Shown piece after piece: positions 36,107-43,783 of a DNA stretch of 64,000 nt. The position numbers and the translations under genes were made by a program. The notes beneath the pieces are model-generated. The model did not search any database. It was not told the DNA's origin and saw nothing but the letters and a program-made list of their open reading frames with translations. The DNA is from Billgrantia aerodenitrificans (lineage in GTDB: Bacteria > Pseudomonadota > Gammaproteobacteria > Pseudomonadales > Halomonadaceae). Every line of letters begins with the position of its first letter. Position 1 is the first letter of the stretch. The DNA is taken from the NCBI RefSeq assembly GCF_021404405.1, contig NZ_JABFTV010000007.1:62001-126000 (forward strand), in the 5' to 3' direction.

Positions 36107-36131
36107 CTGGTTTCGTGTCAAGCGAAACCAG
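36107..36131 (+). promoter_or_regulatory. LysR-type dyad (site 1) in the LysR/CoA-transferase divergent region
   Basis: CTGGTTTCG and CGAAACCAG are perfect 9-bp arms around a 7-base spacer. The core TTCG-N7-CGAA has the T-N11-A form of LysR operators. It lies in the 143-bp divergent region, between the two start codons at 36070 and 36214. Confidence 0.7.
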
Positions 36132-36213
36132 AGTTACCCATTCTCTAATTGTAGGAGCGGTTGCGCTGGCACATCCTCACTGGAATTCACAGGGTTCTGC
36201 CAGGAGGCACTTC

Positions 36214-37419
36214 ATGCCCAGCCCCGCGTCTCGCCAGCTCCCACTTGCCGGTCTCAAGGTTCTCGAGCTCGGCCAGCTGATCGCCGGTCCCTTCGCCACC
36301 AAACTGCTGGGCGAGTTCGGCGCCGACGTGATCAAGATCGAGCCGCCGGGCACGGGCGACCCCCTTCGCAAGTGGCGAATCATCGAGGAAGGCACCTCGC
36401 TATGGTGGCATGTTCAGAGCCGCACCAAGCGCTCCATGACGCTGGACTTGCGCAGCGAGGAGGGGCAGACCATGGTGCGTCGGTTGGCAGCCGAGGCCGA
36501 CGTGGTGGTGGAAAACTTCCGCCCCGGCACGCTCGAGGGCTGGGGGCTCGGCTACGAGGCGCTAGCCGAGCACAATCCGGGGCTGATCATGGTGCACGTC
36601 TCTGGCTTCGGCCAGAGCGGCCCTTACCGCGACAAGCCCGGCTTCGGGGTGATCGGCGAGGCCATGGGCGGGCTGCGCTACCTCACCGGCCAGCCCGGCG
36701 AGCCCTCAGTTCGGGTCGGTGTGAGCATCGGCGATTCTCTGTCGGCCCTCTATGCGGTGATCGGCACGCTGCTGGCGCTGCAGGAGCGCGCTCGCAGCGG
36801 CCTGGGCCAGGAGATCGACGTGGCGCTGTACGAGTCCGTGTTCGCCATGATGGAGAGTCTGCTGCCCGAATACGACGCCACCGGCGAGGTGCGCGAGCCC
36901 AGCGGCAGCGCTCTTCCGGGGATTACCCCCTCCAATGCCTACCGTACCCGCCACGGCGACTTCGTATTGATCGCCGGCAACGGCGACAGCATCTTCAAGC
37001 GGCTGATGGGTGTGATCGGTCGCCGGGACCTGGCCGAAGATCCCGGGCTGGCCCACAACGACGGCCGGGCCCGGCGCGCCGAGGAGATCGATGCCGCCAT
37101 CGAGGCGTGGACCTGTCAGCGCGACCGCGACGCCATCCTGGCCGCCCTGGATGACGCCCGGGTGCCCTGCGGCTACCCCTATACCGCTGCCGATATCGCC
37201 AGCGACCCGCACTATCTGGCGCGGGAGATGATCCAGACCATCACCCGTCCCAACGGCAAGCCGCTCAAGGTGCCCGGCGTGCTGCCGCGGCTCAGTGCCA
37301 CCCCCGGGCGTCTGGGCAATGGCGGCCCGGCCCTGGGTCAGCACACCGACGAGGTGCTCGACGAGCTGGGCATCGACAGCGAGACCCGCGCCAAACTGCG
37401 CGCTGCGGGCATCATCTGA
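36214..37419 (+). CDS. Class III (CaiB/BaiF) CoA-transferase
   Basis: Class III CoA-transferases move CoA from a donor thioester to a carboxylic acid. The 401-residue protein begins LAGLKVLELGQLIAGPFATK, with the family core GADVIKIEPPGTGDPLRKW and NKR-like RTKRSMTLDLRSEEG. Asp174 in VGVSIGDSLSALY fits the catalytic aspartate. AGGAGG lies six bases before the chosen ATG. An HMG-CoA-lyase-like enzyme and an aconitase-like hydratase follow. Activating a C5 acid such as citramalate or itaconate before cleavage would make sense of the set, but this is inferred. Confidence 0.9.
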   Translation: MPSPASRQLPLAGLKVLELGQLIAGPFATKLLGEFGADVIKIEPPGTGDPLRKWRIIEEGTSLWWHVQSRTKRSMTLDLRSEEGQTMVRRLAAEADVVVENFRPGTLEGWGLGYEALAEHNPGLIMVHVSGFGQSGPYRDKPGFGVIGEAMGGLRYLTGQPGEPSVRVGVSIGDSLSALYAVIGTLLALQERARSGLGQEIDVALYESVFAMMESLLPEYDATGEVREPSGSALPGITPSNAYRTRHGDFVLIAGNGDSIFKRLMGVIGRRDLAEDPGLAHNDGRARRAEEIDAAIEAWTCQRDRDAILAALDDARVPCGYPYTAADIASDPHYLAREMIQTITRPNGKPLKVPGVLPRLSATPGRLGNGGPALGQHTDEVLDELGIDSETRAKLRAAGII

Positions 37420-37444
37420 CCCCTCGACCGACACGGGACCTATC

Positions 37445-38371
37445 ATGACCCAATTGCAGATCAACGAGGTGGCGCCCCGCGACGGCTTCCAGATCGAGGC
37501 CACCTTCGTGCCCACCGCGGACAAGATCCGCCTGATCGATGCGCTCTCCGCCACCGGGCTGGCGCGCATCGAGGCTACCTCCTTCGTCTCGCCCAAGGCG
37601 ATTCCCAACCTGCGTGACGCGGCTGAGGTGGTGAGCGGTATCCAGCGCCGAGACGGCGTGGGCATCACCGTATTGGTGCCCAACCTGCGGGGGCTGGAGC
37701 GGGCGCTCGATTGCCGGGTGGATGAAGTCAATCTGGTGATGTCGGCAAGCGACTCCCATGGCCTGGCCAACCTGCGCATGACCCCAGAGCAGTCCCTCGA
37801 ACAATTCGCCGCCATCGTCAAGGTGCTGCGTGGTGACTCCCGTGGCCGCAACGTATTCGTCAACGCCTCGCTCTCCACCAGCTTCGGCTGCCCATTCGAG
37901 GGTGAGGTGCCTGAGGCACGTGTGCTCGAATTGGTGGAGCGCCAGCTGGCGCTGGGAGTACAGGGAGTGACGCTGTGCGACACCACCGGCATGGCCAACC
38001 CGGCCCAGGTGGCACGACTCTGCGAGGCGGCGCAGGCGCGCTTCCCCGACGTTCCCTTCACACTGCACTTCCACAATACCCGTGGCATGGGGCTGGCCAA
38101 TGCCCTGGCCGCCTGGCAGGCGGGTATCGTCCGCTTCGATGCCTCCCTCGGCGGGCTGGGTGGCTGTCCCTATGCTCCCGGCGCGACCGGTAACGTGTGC
38201 ACCGAGGACCTGGTGCACATGTTCGAGCAGATGGGCGTCTCCACCGGCGTCGACCTGGACGCGCTGCTGGCGGCCTCCGCCCTGCTGCCGGGGCTGGTGG
38301 GTCACGATACCCCCGGACAGGTGGTGAAGGCCGGCAAGTCGGATCGGCGCTATTCAATGCCGGCCCGCTGA
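37445..38371 (+). CDS. HMG-CoA lyase-like enzyme (possible citramalyl-CoA lyase)
   Basis: The 308-residue protein belongs to the DRE-TIM metallolyases close to hydroxymethylglutaryl-CoA lyase. It has NEVAPRDGFQIEATFVP at the N-terminus (catalytic Arg12 and Asp13), HFHNTRGMGLANALAAW with the metal-binding histidines, and GGCPYAPGATGNVCTEDLVH, the lyase signature with its catalytic cysteine. These enzymes cleave 3-hydroxyacyl-CoAs to acetyl-CoA and an oxo acid. It begins 25 bp after the CoA-transferase gene. No leucine-degradation partners are near, so a substrate other than HMG-CoA, such as citramalyl-CoA, is plausible. Confidence 0.88.
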   Translation: MTQLQINEVAPRDGFQIEATFVPTADKIRLIDALSATGLARIEATSFVSPKAIPNLRDAAEVVSGIQRRDGVGITVLVPNLRGLERALDCRVDEVNLVMSASDSHGLANLRMTPEQSLEQFAAIVKVLRGDSRGRNVFVNASLSTSFGCPFEGEVPEARVLELVERQLALGVQGVTLCDTTGMANPAQVARLCEAAQARFPDVPFTLHFHNTRGMGLANALAAWQAGIVRFDASLGGLGGCPYAPGATGNVCTEDLVHMFEQMGVSTGVDLDALLAASALLPGLVGHDTPGQVVKAGKSDRRYSMPAR

Positions 38372-38437
38372 TACCGGCGCCATGCCGGCCCGCTGAAATG
38401 TACGCCCAAGTTTTACCGTGACAGGAGACCAACAACA

Positions 38438-40423
38438 ATGACGGCACCATCCACGCCCCTCAACCTGGCCCAGCAGCTGATTCGCGACCATCTCGTCGAA
38501 GGCGAGATGACGCCGGGCAGCGAGATCGCCCTGCGCATCGATCAGGCTCTGCTGCAGGACGTGCTCGGCACCTTGGTGATGCTCGAGCTCGAAGCCATGG
38601 GGCTAGATCGGGTGAAGACCGAGCCCAGCGTGCAGTACATCGATCACGGCCTGGTCCAGGCAGACAACCTCAACGCCGAGACCTACTTGTTCCTCAAGAG
38701 TGCCTGCGAGCGCTTCGGCGTGTGGTACTCCGGGCCGGGCAACGGCATCAGCCATCCGGTGCATATGGAACACTTCGGCATTCCCGGCCAGTCCATCGTC
38801 GGTTGCGACAGCCACACCACCGCGGCCGGCTCGCTGGGCATGCTGGCCATCGGGGCCGGCGGCATCGAAGTCGCCATGGCCATGGCCGGCGAGCCGCTCT
38901 ACCTGACCATGCCCGAGATCTGGGGCATCCGCTTGGAGGGTAGTTTGCCCGACTGGGTCTCGGCCAAGGATGCGGTTCTCGAGTTGCTGCGGCGTCATGG
39001 GGTGGCCGGAGGCAAGAACACCATCATCGAGTACTACGGCCCGGGCCTGGCGAATCTCTCCGCCATGGACCGCCACGTACTGGCCAACATGGGTACCGAG
39101 ATGGGGGCTACCGCCACGGTCTTTCCCTGCGACGAGGAGACTCGGCGCTTCCTCGCGTCCCGCGGCCGCGAGGCGGACTGGAAGCCGCTGGCGGCCGAGC
39201 CCGGCTGCACCTACGACCGCGAAGAGGTGCTCGACCTGTCATCTCTCGAGCCGTTGATCGCGTTACCCTCCAGCCCCGACAAGGTGGTGCCGGTGCGCGA
39301 GGTGGTCGGTGAGCCGCTGCATCAGGCATACATCGGCTCCTCGGGCAATCCCGGTTATCGCGACTTTGCGGTGGTGGCCGGGATGGTCCGCGGGCGCACC
39401 GTGGCCGATGGTGTCTCGCTGGACATCAATCCATCCTCACGCCAGGTGCTGTCCACGCTGATCCGTGACGGCTATCTCGCCGATCTGGTAGCCAGCGGGG
39501 CGCGGCTGCACCAGACCGGCTGCAACGGCTGTATCGGCATGGGCCAGGCCCCGGCGGTAGGGCGCAACAGCCTGCGTACCGTCCCGCGCAACTTTCCGGG
39601 ACGCTCTGGCACCCGTGAGGACAGCGTTTTCCTGTGCAGCCCGGAGACCGCAACCGCCTCGGCGTTGGCCGGCACCATCGCCGACCCGCGCAGCCTCGAT
39701 ATGCCCTATCCTCGCATCGCCGAGCCCGCGCAGATGGTGGTCAACCGCGATGTGTTCGTGCCGCCGCTGCCGCTTGCCGAGGCACGTCTCAAGCCGCTGC
39801 AGAAAACCGACAACACCCCGGCTCTGCCTGAACTCACCGTACTGCCCGATACTCTTGAGATTCCGGTACTGCTGGTAACTGGCGATAACATCTCCACTGA
39901 CGACATCATGCCGGCGGGGCAGCGGGTCATGCCCTACTGGAGCAGCGTCTACGCCTCGGCGCCGTTCACCTTCGAGGCAGTGGACGCGGACTATGCCCGG
40001 CGTGCCGAAGCGACACGAGAGTTCGGTGGCCACGCCATCGTGGCCGGCCACAACTACGGCCAGGGCTCGAGTCGCGAGAACGCCGCGCTGGTGCCGCGTT
40101 ATCTGGGTTTGCAGGTAGTGCTGGCCAAGAGCTTCGCGCGCATTCACTGGCAGAATCTGATCTGCTTCGGCGCCTTGCCGCTCACCTTCGTGGATGAGCG
40201 CGATGGCGGGCGGCTGGAGCAGGGCGACAGCCTGGTGATACGCGACCTGCACGCCCAGCTTGCCGCCGGGGCCGAACTCACCGCTGAGGTGGTGGGCAAG
40301 GGCACACTACGCCTGCACCACGGTCTGACGCCGCGTCAGCGTGAGCTGCTCGCCAGCGGTGGGGTCATCAATCATATTCGTCGCGTCAAGGGCGCCTCGG
40401 CGGAAGCGGTAGACGCATCGTGA
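38438..40423 (+). CDS. Aconitase-family hydratase, single-chain short form
   Basis: This 661-residue protein carries both the iron-sulfur dehydratase part and the swivel domain, the size and order of the Aquifex-type putative aconitases. Landmarks are GCDSHTTAAGSLGMLAIGAG, TGCNGCIGMGQAPAVGRNS with the CxxC cluster ligands, GDNISTDDIMPAGQRV, and GHNYGQGSSRENAALVPRYL in the swivel domain. It ends a three-gene operon with the CoA-transferase and the lyase. Aconitase or a related hydration (for instance citraconate to citramalate) is possible. The general TCA-cycle aconitases are larger, so a specialised role is likely. Confidence 0.88.
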   Translation: MTAPSTPLNLAQQLIRDHLVEGEMTPGSEIALRIDQALLQDVLGTLVMLELEAMGLDRVKTEPSVQYIDHGLVQADNLNAETYLFLKSACERFGVWYSGPGNGISHPVHMEHFGIPGQSIVGCDSHTTAAGSLGMLAIGAGGIEVAMAMAGEPLYLTMPEIWGIRLEGSLPDWVSAKDAVLELLRRHGVAGGKNTIIEYYGPGLANLSAMDRHVLANMGTEMGATATVFPCDEETRRFLASRGREADWKPLAAEPGCTYDREEVLDLSSLEPLIALPSSPDKVVPVREVVGEPLHQAYIGSSGNPGYRDFAVVAGMVRGRTVADGVSLDINPSSRQVLSTLIRDGYLADLVASGARLHQTGCNGCIGMGQAPAVGRNSLRTVPRNFPGRSGTREDSVFLCSPETATASALAGTIADPRSLDMPYPRIAEPAQMVVNRDVFVPPLPLAEARLKPLQKTDNTPALPELTVLPDTLEIPVLLVTGDNISTDDIMPAGQRVMPYWSSVYASAPFTFEAVDADYARRAEATREFGGHAIVAGHNYGQGSSRENAALVPRYLGLQVVLAKSFARIHWQNLICFGALPLTFVDERDGGRLEQGDSLVIRDLHAQLAAGAELTAEVVGKGTLRLHHGLTPRQRELLASGGVINHIRRVKGASAEAVDAS

Positions 40424-40434
40424 TCGAAAGGATT

Positions 40435-40619
40435 GGTATACCGAAGGGGCGCGTTGGCTGGGCCCTTGAATGTTCCCGGTGGGCCATGTTTCGTTGCAGT
40501 CACAACCTCGATCGTCGCGGTGTTCAAAGAGATAGGCCAATAACGAATAATCGATTATTTCCTGTTGACAGATTTTTACCGCTTGACTAGGCTGGAGCTT
40601 GCATGAGATTGGTATACCA
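40435..40619 (+). promoter_or_regulatory. Promoter with paired GGTATACC operators before the DUF2294-like gene
   Basis: GGTATACC occurs at 40435-40442 and again, within TGGTATACCA, at 40610-40619; the sites are about 176 bp apart, close to 17 helical turns. Between them a perfect 14-bp palindrome AATAATCGATTATT lies at 40546-40559. A good sigma70 pair follows: TTGACA at 40565-40570, 17 bases, TAGGCT at 40588-40593. The second operator lies just after the likely transcription start. The sites resemble GntR-family (FadR-type) operators, and repression by looping is conceivable. Confidence 0.6.
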
Positions 40620-40663
40620 GATGTTCTCTGGTAGCCAGCCGAATCGAGATGAGGTCGACCCCC

Positions 40664-41077
40664 ATGAGCGCCTTGAGCAGCGACTTCTCGAGCACAGGTA
40701 CCACACATGCCGATACCTCGGGTATCGGTTCCCTGGGCCAGCTCAAGCAGGAACTGATCAAGGACTACAATGAGGTCAACCATCGCATCTTCGGTATCGG
40801 TGTGGTGCGCCAAAAGGTGGACATCCAGGGCGACAGGATTCTCGTCATCGCCCTGCACAAGCGGGTACCGGCGCTTGGCTACCTCAACGGGCTCAACAGC
40901 AACGTGAGCGAGCTGGCCGACCACTATCTCATCAAAGGATTCAAGCACGAGTTCAAGCAGCTGCTGGTAGCGAAGTACGGCTTCGAAGTCCTGTCCATCT
41001 TCAAGGACTACGACGCCGAGGCCGAGCTTTCTGCCACGGTGGTAGTACTGAAGAAGGATGTGCGCGACTACCTCTGA
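40664..41077 (+). CDS. DUF2294-like protein
   Basis: The 137-residue soluble protein has an N-terminal stretch rich in Ser and Thr, then a conserved-looking core: LKQELIKDYNEVNHRIFGIG, VKQ-like VVRQKVDIQGDRILVIALHK, FKHEFKQLLVAKYGFEVLSI and a strand ATVVVLKK. This resembles DUF2294 (MpsC-like) proteins, whose function is poorly known; the assignment is from memory of the fold pattern and is only moderately sure. GAGG lies eight bases before the ATG at 40664. It opens a cluster with a Nif3-like protein and a Gate-domain membrane protein, under an elaborate promoter region. Confidence 0.55.
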   Translation: MSALSSDFSSTGTTHADTSGIGSLGQLKQELIKDYNEVNHRIFGIGVVRQKVDIQGDRILVIALHKRVPALGYLNGLNSNVSELADHYLIKGFKHEFKQLLVAKYGFEVLSIFKDYDAEAELSATVVVLKKDVRDYL

Positions 41078-41162
41078 CGCTCATGGCGTCGGGCCTGGTC
41101 CGCAACTCCGCAAGCAAGACTGACTGGTGATGTGAACTCGCCCCGAGAAGGCGAGTGCTCGA

Positions 41163-41218
41163 GACCGTCAGCGCAGTTTGAGGCATTACGCCTCTCGCTG
41201 TGCTGGCGGTCTTTTTTT
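41163..41218 (+). terminator. Rho-independent terminator or leader attenuator before the Nif3-like gene
   Basis: GACCGTCAGCGCAG pairs with CTGTGCTGGCGGTC over 14 positions (two of them G-U) and is followed by seven T residues. An inner GAGGC/GCCTC helix extends the stem. It lies 85 bp after the DUF2294-like stop and only 25 bp before the Nif3-like start, so it could end the first transcript or attenuate read-through into the next gene. Confidence 0.85.
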
Positions 41219-41242
41219 ATGGCTGAAGCGAGGAGAACAACG

Positions 41243-42265
41243 ATGGCCAAGGTAGCGGATATCGTCAATGCGATGAGTGTGATCACGGGCGGCAGGACGG
41301 TGTCGTCCATGGACGAGGTAAAGAGCGGCAATCACCCCTTCGTGATCATGAAATCGTCGGGCATCTACGGCAAGGAGGTGCTGGAGATTCCGGGGCTGAT
41401 CTACGGCGACCCGAACAAGGAGGTGAAGAAGGTCGCCGTGTGCATGACCATGACGGAGCTGGTGATCGAGCTGGCCGGGGCCACCGGGGTGGATGCCGTG
41501 GTGGCGCATCACCCCATCGCCGACGCCGCCAGCTGTGGCGGGGTGACGCTGAAGAACTATCTCGACCTCTACGACGTAGCGGGGCTGGAGTGCCATGAGG
41601 CATTCCACGGTCTGCACCCCGGCATTCCCTTCCTGCATGGGCACAAGGTGGAGAAGGGCAGCATCTCCTACGGTGGCGTTCATGGCAACATCATGTTCGT
41701 GGGGCGTGCGCTGCCGGGCATTAACACCCTGGGCGACATTCTCGATCGACTGGATGGCTTCATGGCACTGGACCAGGACCGTGCCCTGCTGGCGGAGGAG
41801 CGCCTGGTACGCGGCATCAAGGAGATTCGCGAGACCAGCGTCGAGACCCGGGGCTTCATCCATCTGGGCGAGCGGGATAGCCCGGTCGAGCACATCCTGC
41901 ACATCTTTCCGCACACCGGCTTCTCGCCGGAGAACCTGCGCCAGGCGGTGGCCGAAAACCCCGGGGTGGACACCGTGCTGGCCTCGATCAGCCGCGTCTA
42001 CGCCGGCCATGCGTTGATCGAGACGGCCCGGGAGCTGGGCCTCAACTTCCTGGTCGGCAACTGTCACGTCATGGAGATCCTCGAGAACGGCCTGCCCCTG
42101 GCCTACGCCCTGGACGAGCTGCTCGAAGGCGTGGAAGTGGTGCTGTTCCGCGATCGGGTCACCTCCACGCCGGTGCGTCGGGTGGGCAACGAGGCGATGC
42201 AGGCCTATGCGCGGGAGATGTCGGCGAGCCACCTGCTGGGCAAGCATGCGTTGAGCGAGACATGA
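41243..42265 (+). CDS. Nif3-like dinuclear metal-centre protein
   Basis: The 340-residue protein begins MAKVADIVNAMSVITGGRTV. It contains VKKVAVCMTMTELVIELAGA then TGVDAVVAHHPIADAA, where His89-His90-Pro91 matches the 'xHHP' metal site of Nif3/YbgI-type proteins. Nif3 proteins are ring-shaped hexamers with two metals per subunit and no settled function. AGGAG stands seven bases before the ATG. The C-terminal half (LHIFPHTGFSPENLRQAVAE, NFLVGNCHVMEILENGLPLA) carries further histidines that could complete the metal site, but overall it is diverged from standard Nif3. A Gate-domain membrane protein follows. Confidence 0.6.
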   Translation: MAKVADIVNAMSVITGGRTVSSMDEVKSGNHPFVIMKSSGIYGKEVLEIPGLIYGDPNKEVKKVAVCMTMTELVIELAGATGVDAVVAHHPIADAASCGGVTLKNYLDLYDVAGLECHEAFHGLHPGIPFLHGHKVEKGSISYGGVHGNIMFVGRALPGINTLGDILDRLDGFMALDQDRALLAEERLVRGIKEIRETSVETRGFIHLGERDSPVEHILHIFPHTGFSPENLRQAVAENPGVDTVLASISRVYAGHALIETARELGLNFLVGNCHVMEILENGLPLAYALDELLEGVEVVLFRDRVTSTPVRRVGNEAMQAYAREMSASHLLGKHALSET

Positions 42266-42300
42266 CGGCACCACTTGCCGTTATGCTCTCCCCAAGCGCC

Positions 42301-42360
42301 CATTCAATAACAGTCCGTTCAATAACAGTCCATTCAATAACGGTCCATTCAATAACAACA
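42301..42360 (+). repeat. Four 15-bp tandem repeats in the 5' leader of the Gate-domain gene
   Basis: CATTCAATAACAGTC is repeated four times with an exact 15-base period. Copies 2 and 3 have one change each, and the fourth ends AACAACA. The array stops just before the GAGG ribosome-binding site and 12 bp before the start codon. It is AT-rich in a GC-rich region. Confidence 0.9.
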
Positions 42361-42371
42361 GAGGCACTGTC

Positions 42372-43493
42372 ATGAAAACCACCGTGACTACCCCTGAAGA
42401 CTCCAGCCCGGACAAGAAGGAGCTCGGGCTACCGGCCAACAAGCGGGCGTGGAAACGCATCGAAGTGGTCGGCATCGTGCTGCTGTGCATCTGCCTGTTG
42501 ATGCTGCTGCTCTCACCCACCAGCCTCTCGGGGCTGTTCAACGCGATCCTCAACTCCGTGCGACCGGTAGTGGTGGACGTCTTCCTTACCGGCGTGGTCG
42601 GCACGGCCATCATCGTCAGCGTGATCATCGGCCGGCTGCTGGAGCGACTGGGCTTCACCGATGCGCTAGTGCGCATCTTCGTGCCCGCCATGAAGCTGCT
42701 GGGTGTCAACCCGGCGGTGATCATCCCCAGCGTCTACAACATCTTCGGCGACATCAACGCGGCGGGTAAGATCTCCGGCCCGATCCTCAAGAAGGCGGGG
42801 GCCACTAAGGACGAGCAGAAGCTGGCCGTGGCCACCATGGTGCAGTCGCAGCAGTCGTTCTCCACCTTCATGCTGGGGCTGATGGCGCTGACCTTTGCCG
42901 GGGTGAACGTCTTTGCCGTGGTGCTGCTGGCGGTGTTCCTGCCGCTGGTGATCGTGCCGCTGATTCTCTCCAAGGTGCTCTACCGTGACGTCAAGCGGGT
43001 CGAGATCGGCCACCTGCCGACCTTCACTCCCGAGCGCGACTTCATGCCCACGCTGTTCAGCGCCGCACGGGAAGGCGTGGAGCTGCTGCTGCTGATCCTG
43101 ATTCCTGCCGTGGCGCTGGTCTTCGCGGTGATCGGCGTGCTCGACTACATCGGCGTATGGGCACCGATCGAGGCGGGCCTGGGCAAGGTCATGCTGCTGT
43201 TCAACATCCATCCAGAAACCGGCGTGCTGTCGGTGCTGGTGAGCCCGACCCTGGCCATGGGGCAGCTGCAGAACATTGCCGCCGATCTCGACCCCTCGCT
43301 GGTGGTAGGGTCGTTCGTGTTGGCTTCCTCCGGCCTGCCGCTCTCCGCCGTGTTCGGCCAGGTGCCGGTGGTGTGGGCGGAGAGCTCCGATCTCACCGAG
43401 CGCGAGGCCATGGGCGCCGCGGTGCTGGGCATCGTCATGCGCCTGGGTACCGCCTTCCTGATTGCCTTCTTCGTAACGCCGCTGGTGGTGTAA
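42372..43493 (+). CDS. Nucleoside-recognition (Gate) domain membrane protein
   Basis: The 373-residue inner-membrane protein has about eight to ten hydrophobic segments. They occur in two Gate-like blocks (GVVGTAIIVSVIIGRLLERL and, later, LLLILIPAVALVFAVIGVLD), as in concentrative nucleoside transporters and spore-maturation membrane proteins. NPAVIIPSVYNIFGDINAAG and VATMVQSQQSFSTFMLGLMA are strongly polar for membrane loops and may line a substrate path. Related proteins are annotated only as nucleoside-recognition domain proteins. Linked to Nif3-like and DUF2294-like genes, it may move a small ligand handled by them. Confidence 0.7.
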   Translation: MKTTVTTPEDSSPDKKELGLPANKRAWKRIEVVGIVLLCICLLMLLLSPTSLSGLFNAILNSVRPVVVDVFLTGVVGTAIIVSVIIGRLLERLGFTDALVRIFVPAMKLLGVNPAVIIPSVYNIFGDINAAGKISGPILKKAGATKDEQKLAVATMVQSQQSFSTFMLGLMALTFAGVNVFAVVLLAVFLPLVIVPLILSKVLYRDVKRVEIGHLPTFTPERDFMPTLFSAAREGVELLLLILIPAVALVFAVIGVLDYIGVWAPIEAGLGKVMLLFNIHPETGVLSVLVSPTLAMGQLQNIAADLDPSLVVGSFVLASSGLPLSAVFGQVPVVWAESSDLTEREAMGAAVLGIVMRLGTAFLIAFFVTPLVV

Positions 43494-43504
43494 GACATAT
43501 TACC

Positions 43505-43545
43505 CGGTGCCACTGCCTGTCCGGCAGTGGCACCGATCTCTTTTT
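43505..43545 (+). terminator. Rho-independent terminator after the Gate-domain gene
   Basis: CGGTGCCACTGCC and GGCAGTGGCACCG pair perfectly over 13 bp with a 5-base loop, followed by ATCTCTTTTT. It separates the Nif3/Gate cluster from the tricarboxylate transporter operon. Confidence 0.9.
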
Positions 43546-43783
43546 ATTATTCATATCGTTCGAGTCGAATATATCGCAAATTATTCTTCGATTATTTGGT
43601 GTTTAGGTGGAATATATTTAGAGCGTTAATGGCTTTTGCGGGTTTTTCCTCGGAATCGACAACACAATCATAGAAACGGACAAGTCCGCTCCTCTCCAGT
43701 TGCATAGGGTTAATAGGAGGACTGTCGCTCTGACTCATGAGCGGTGGTATTTCCATAAGCAACAATAAAGATGGAGCTTCGAC
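43546..43783 (+). promoter_or_regulatory. AT-rich promoter region of the tct operon
   Basis: This 238-bp gap is strikingly AT-rich between 43546 and 43640. It holds the 11-bp near-palindrome TTCGAGTCGAA (43559-43569) and CGGAC-AA-GTCCG (43677-43688). TCGATTATTT at 43588-43597 also occurs in the 40546-40559 palindrome region. I cannot assign promoter boxes with confidence. Confidence 0.45.

Noticed and set aside
40435..40619. The GGTATACC sites as targets of the malonate GntR protein
   Set aside because: The sites near the GntR gene have GTATAC without the outer G and C and different flanks. The match is too weak to claim the same regulator.
42281..42400. Leu-Leu-Asn-Gly repeat peptide on the minus strand
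   Set aside because: It is only the antisense translation of the 15-bp tandem repeats. Nothing supports expression as a protein.
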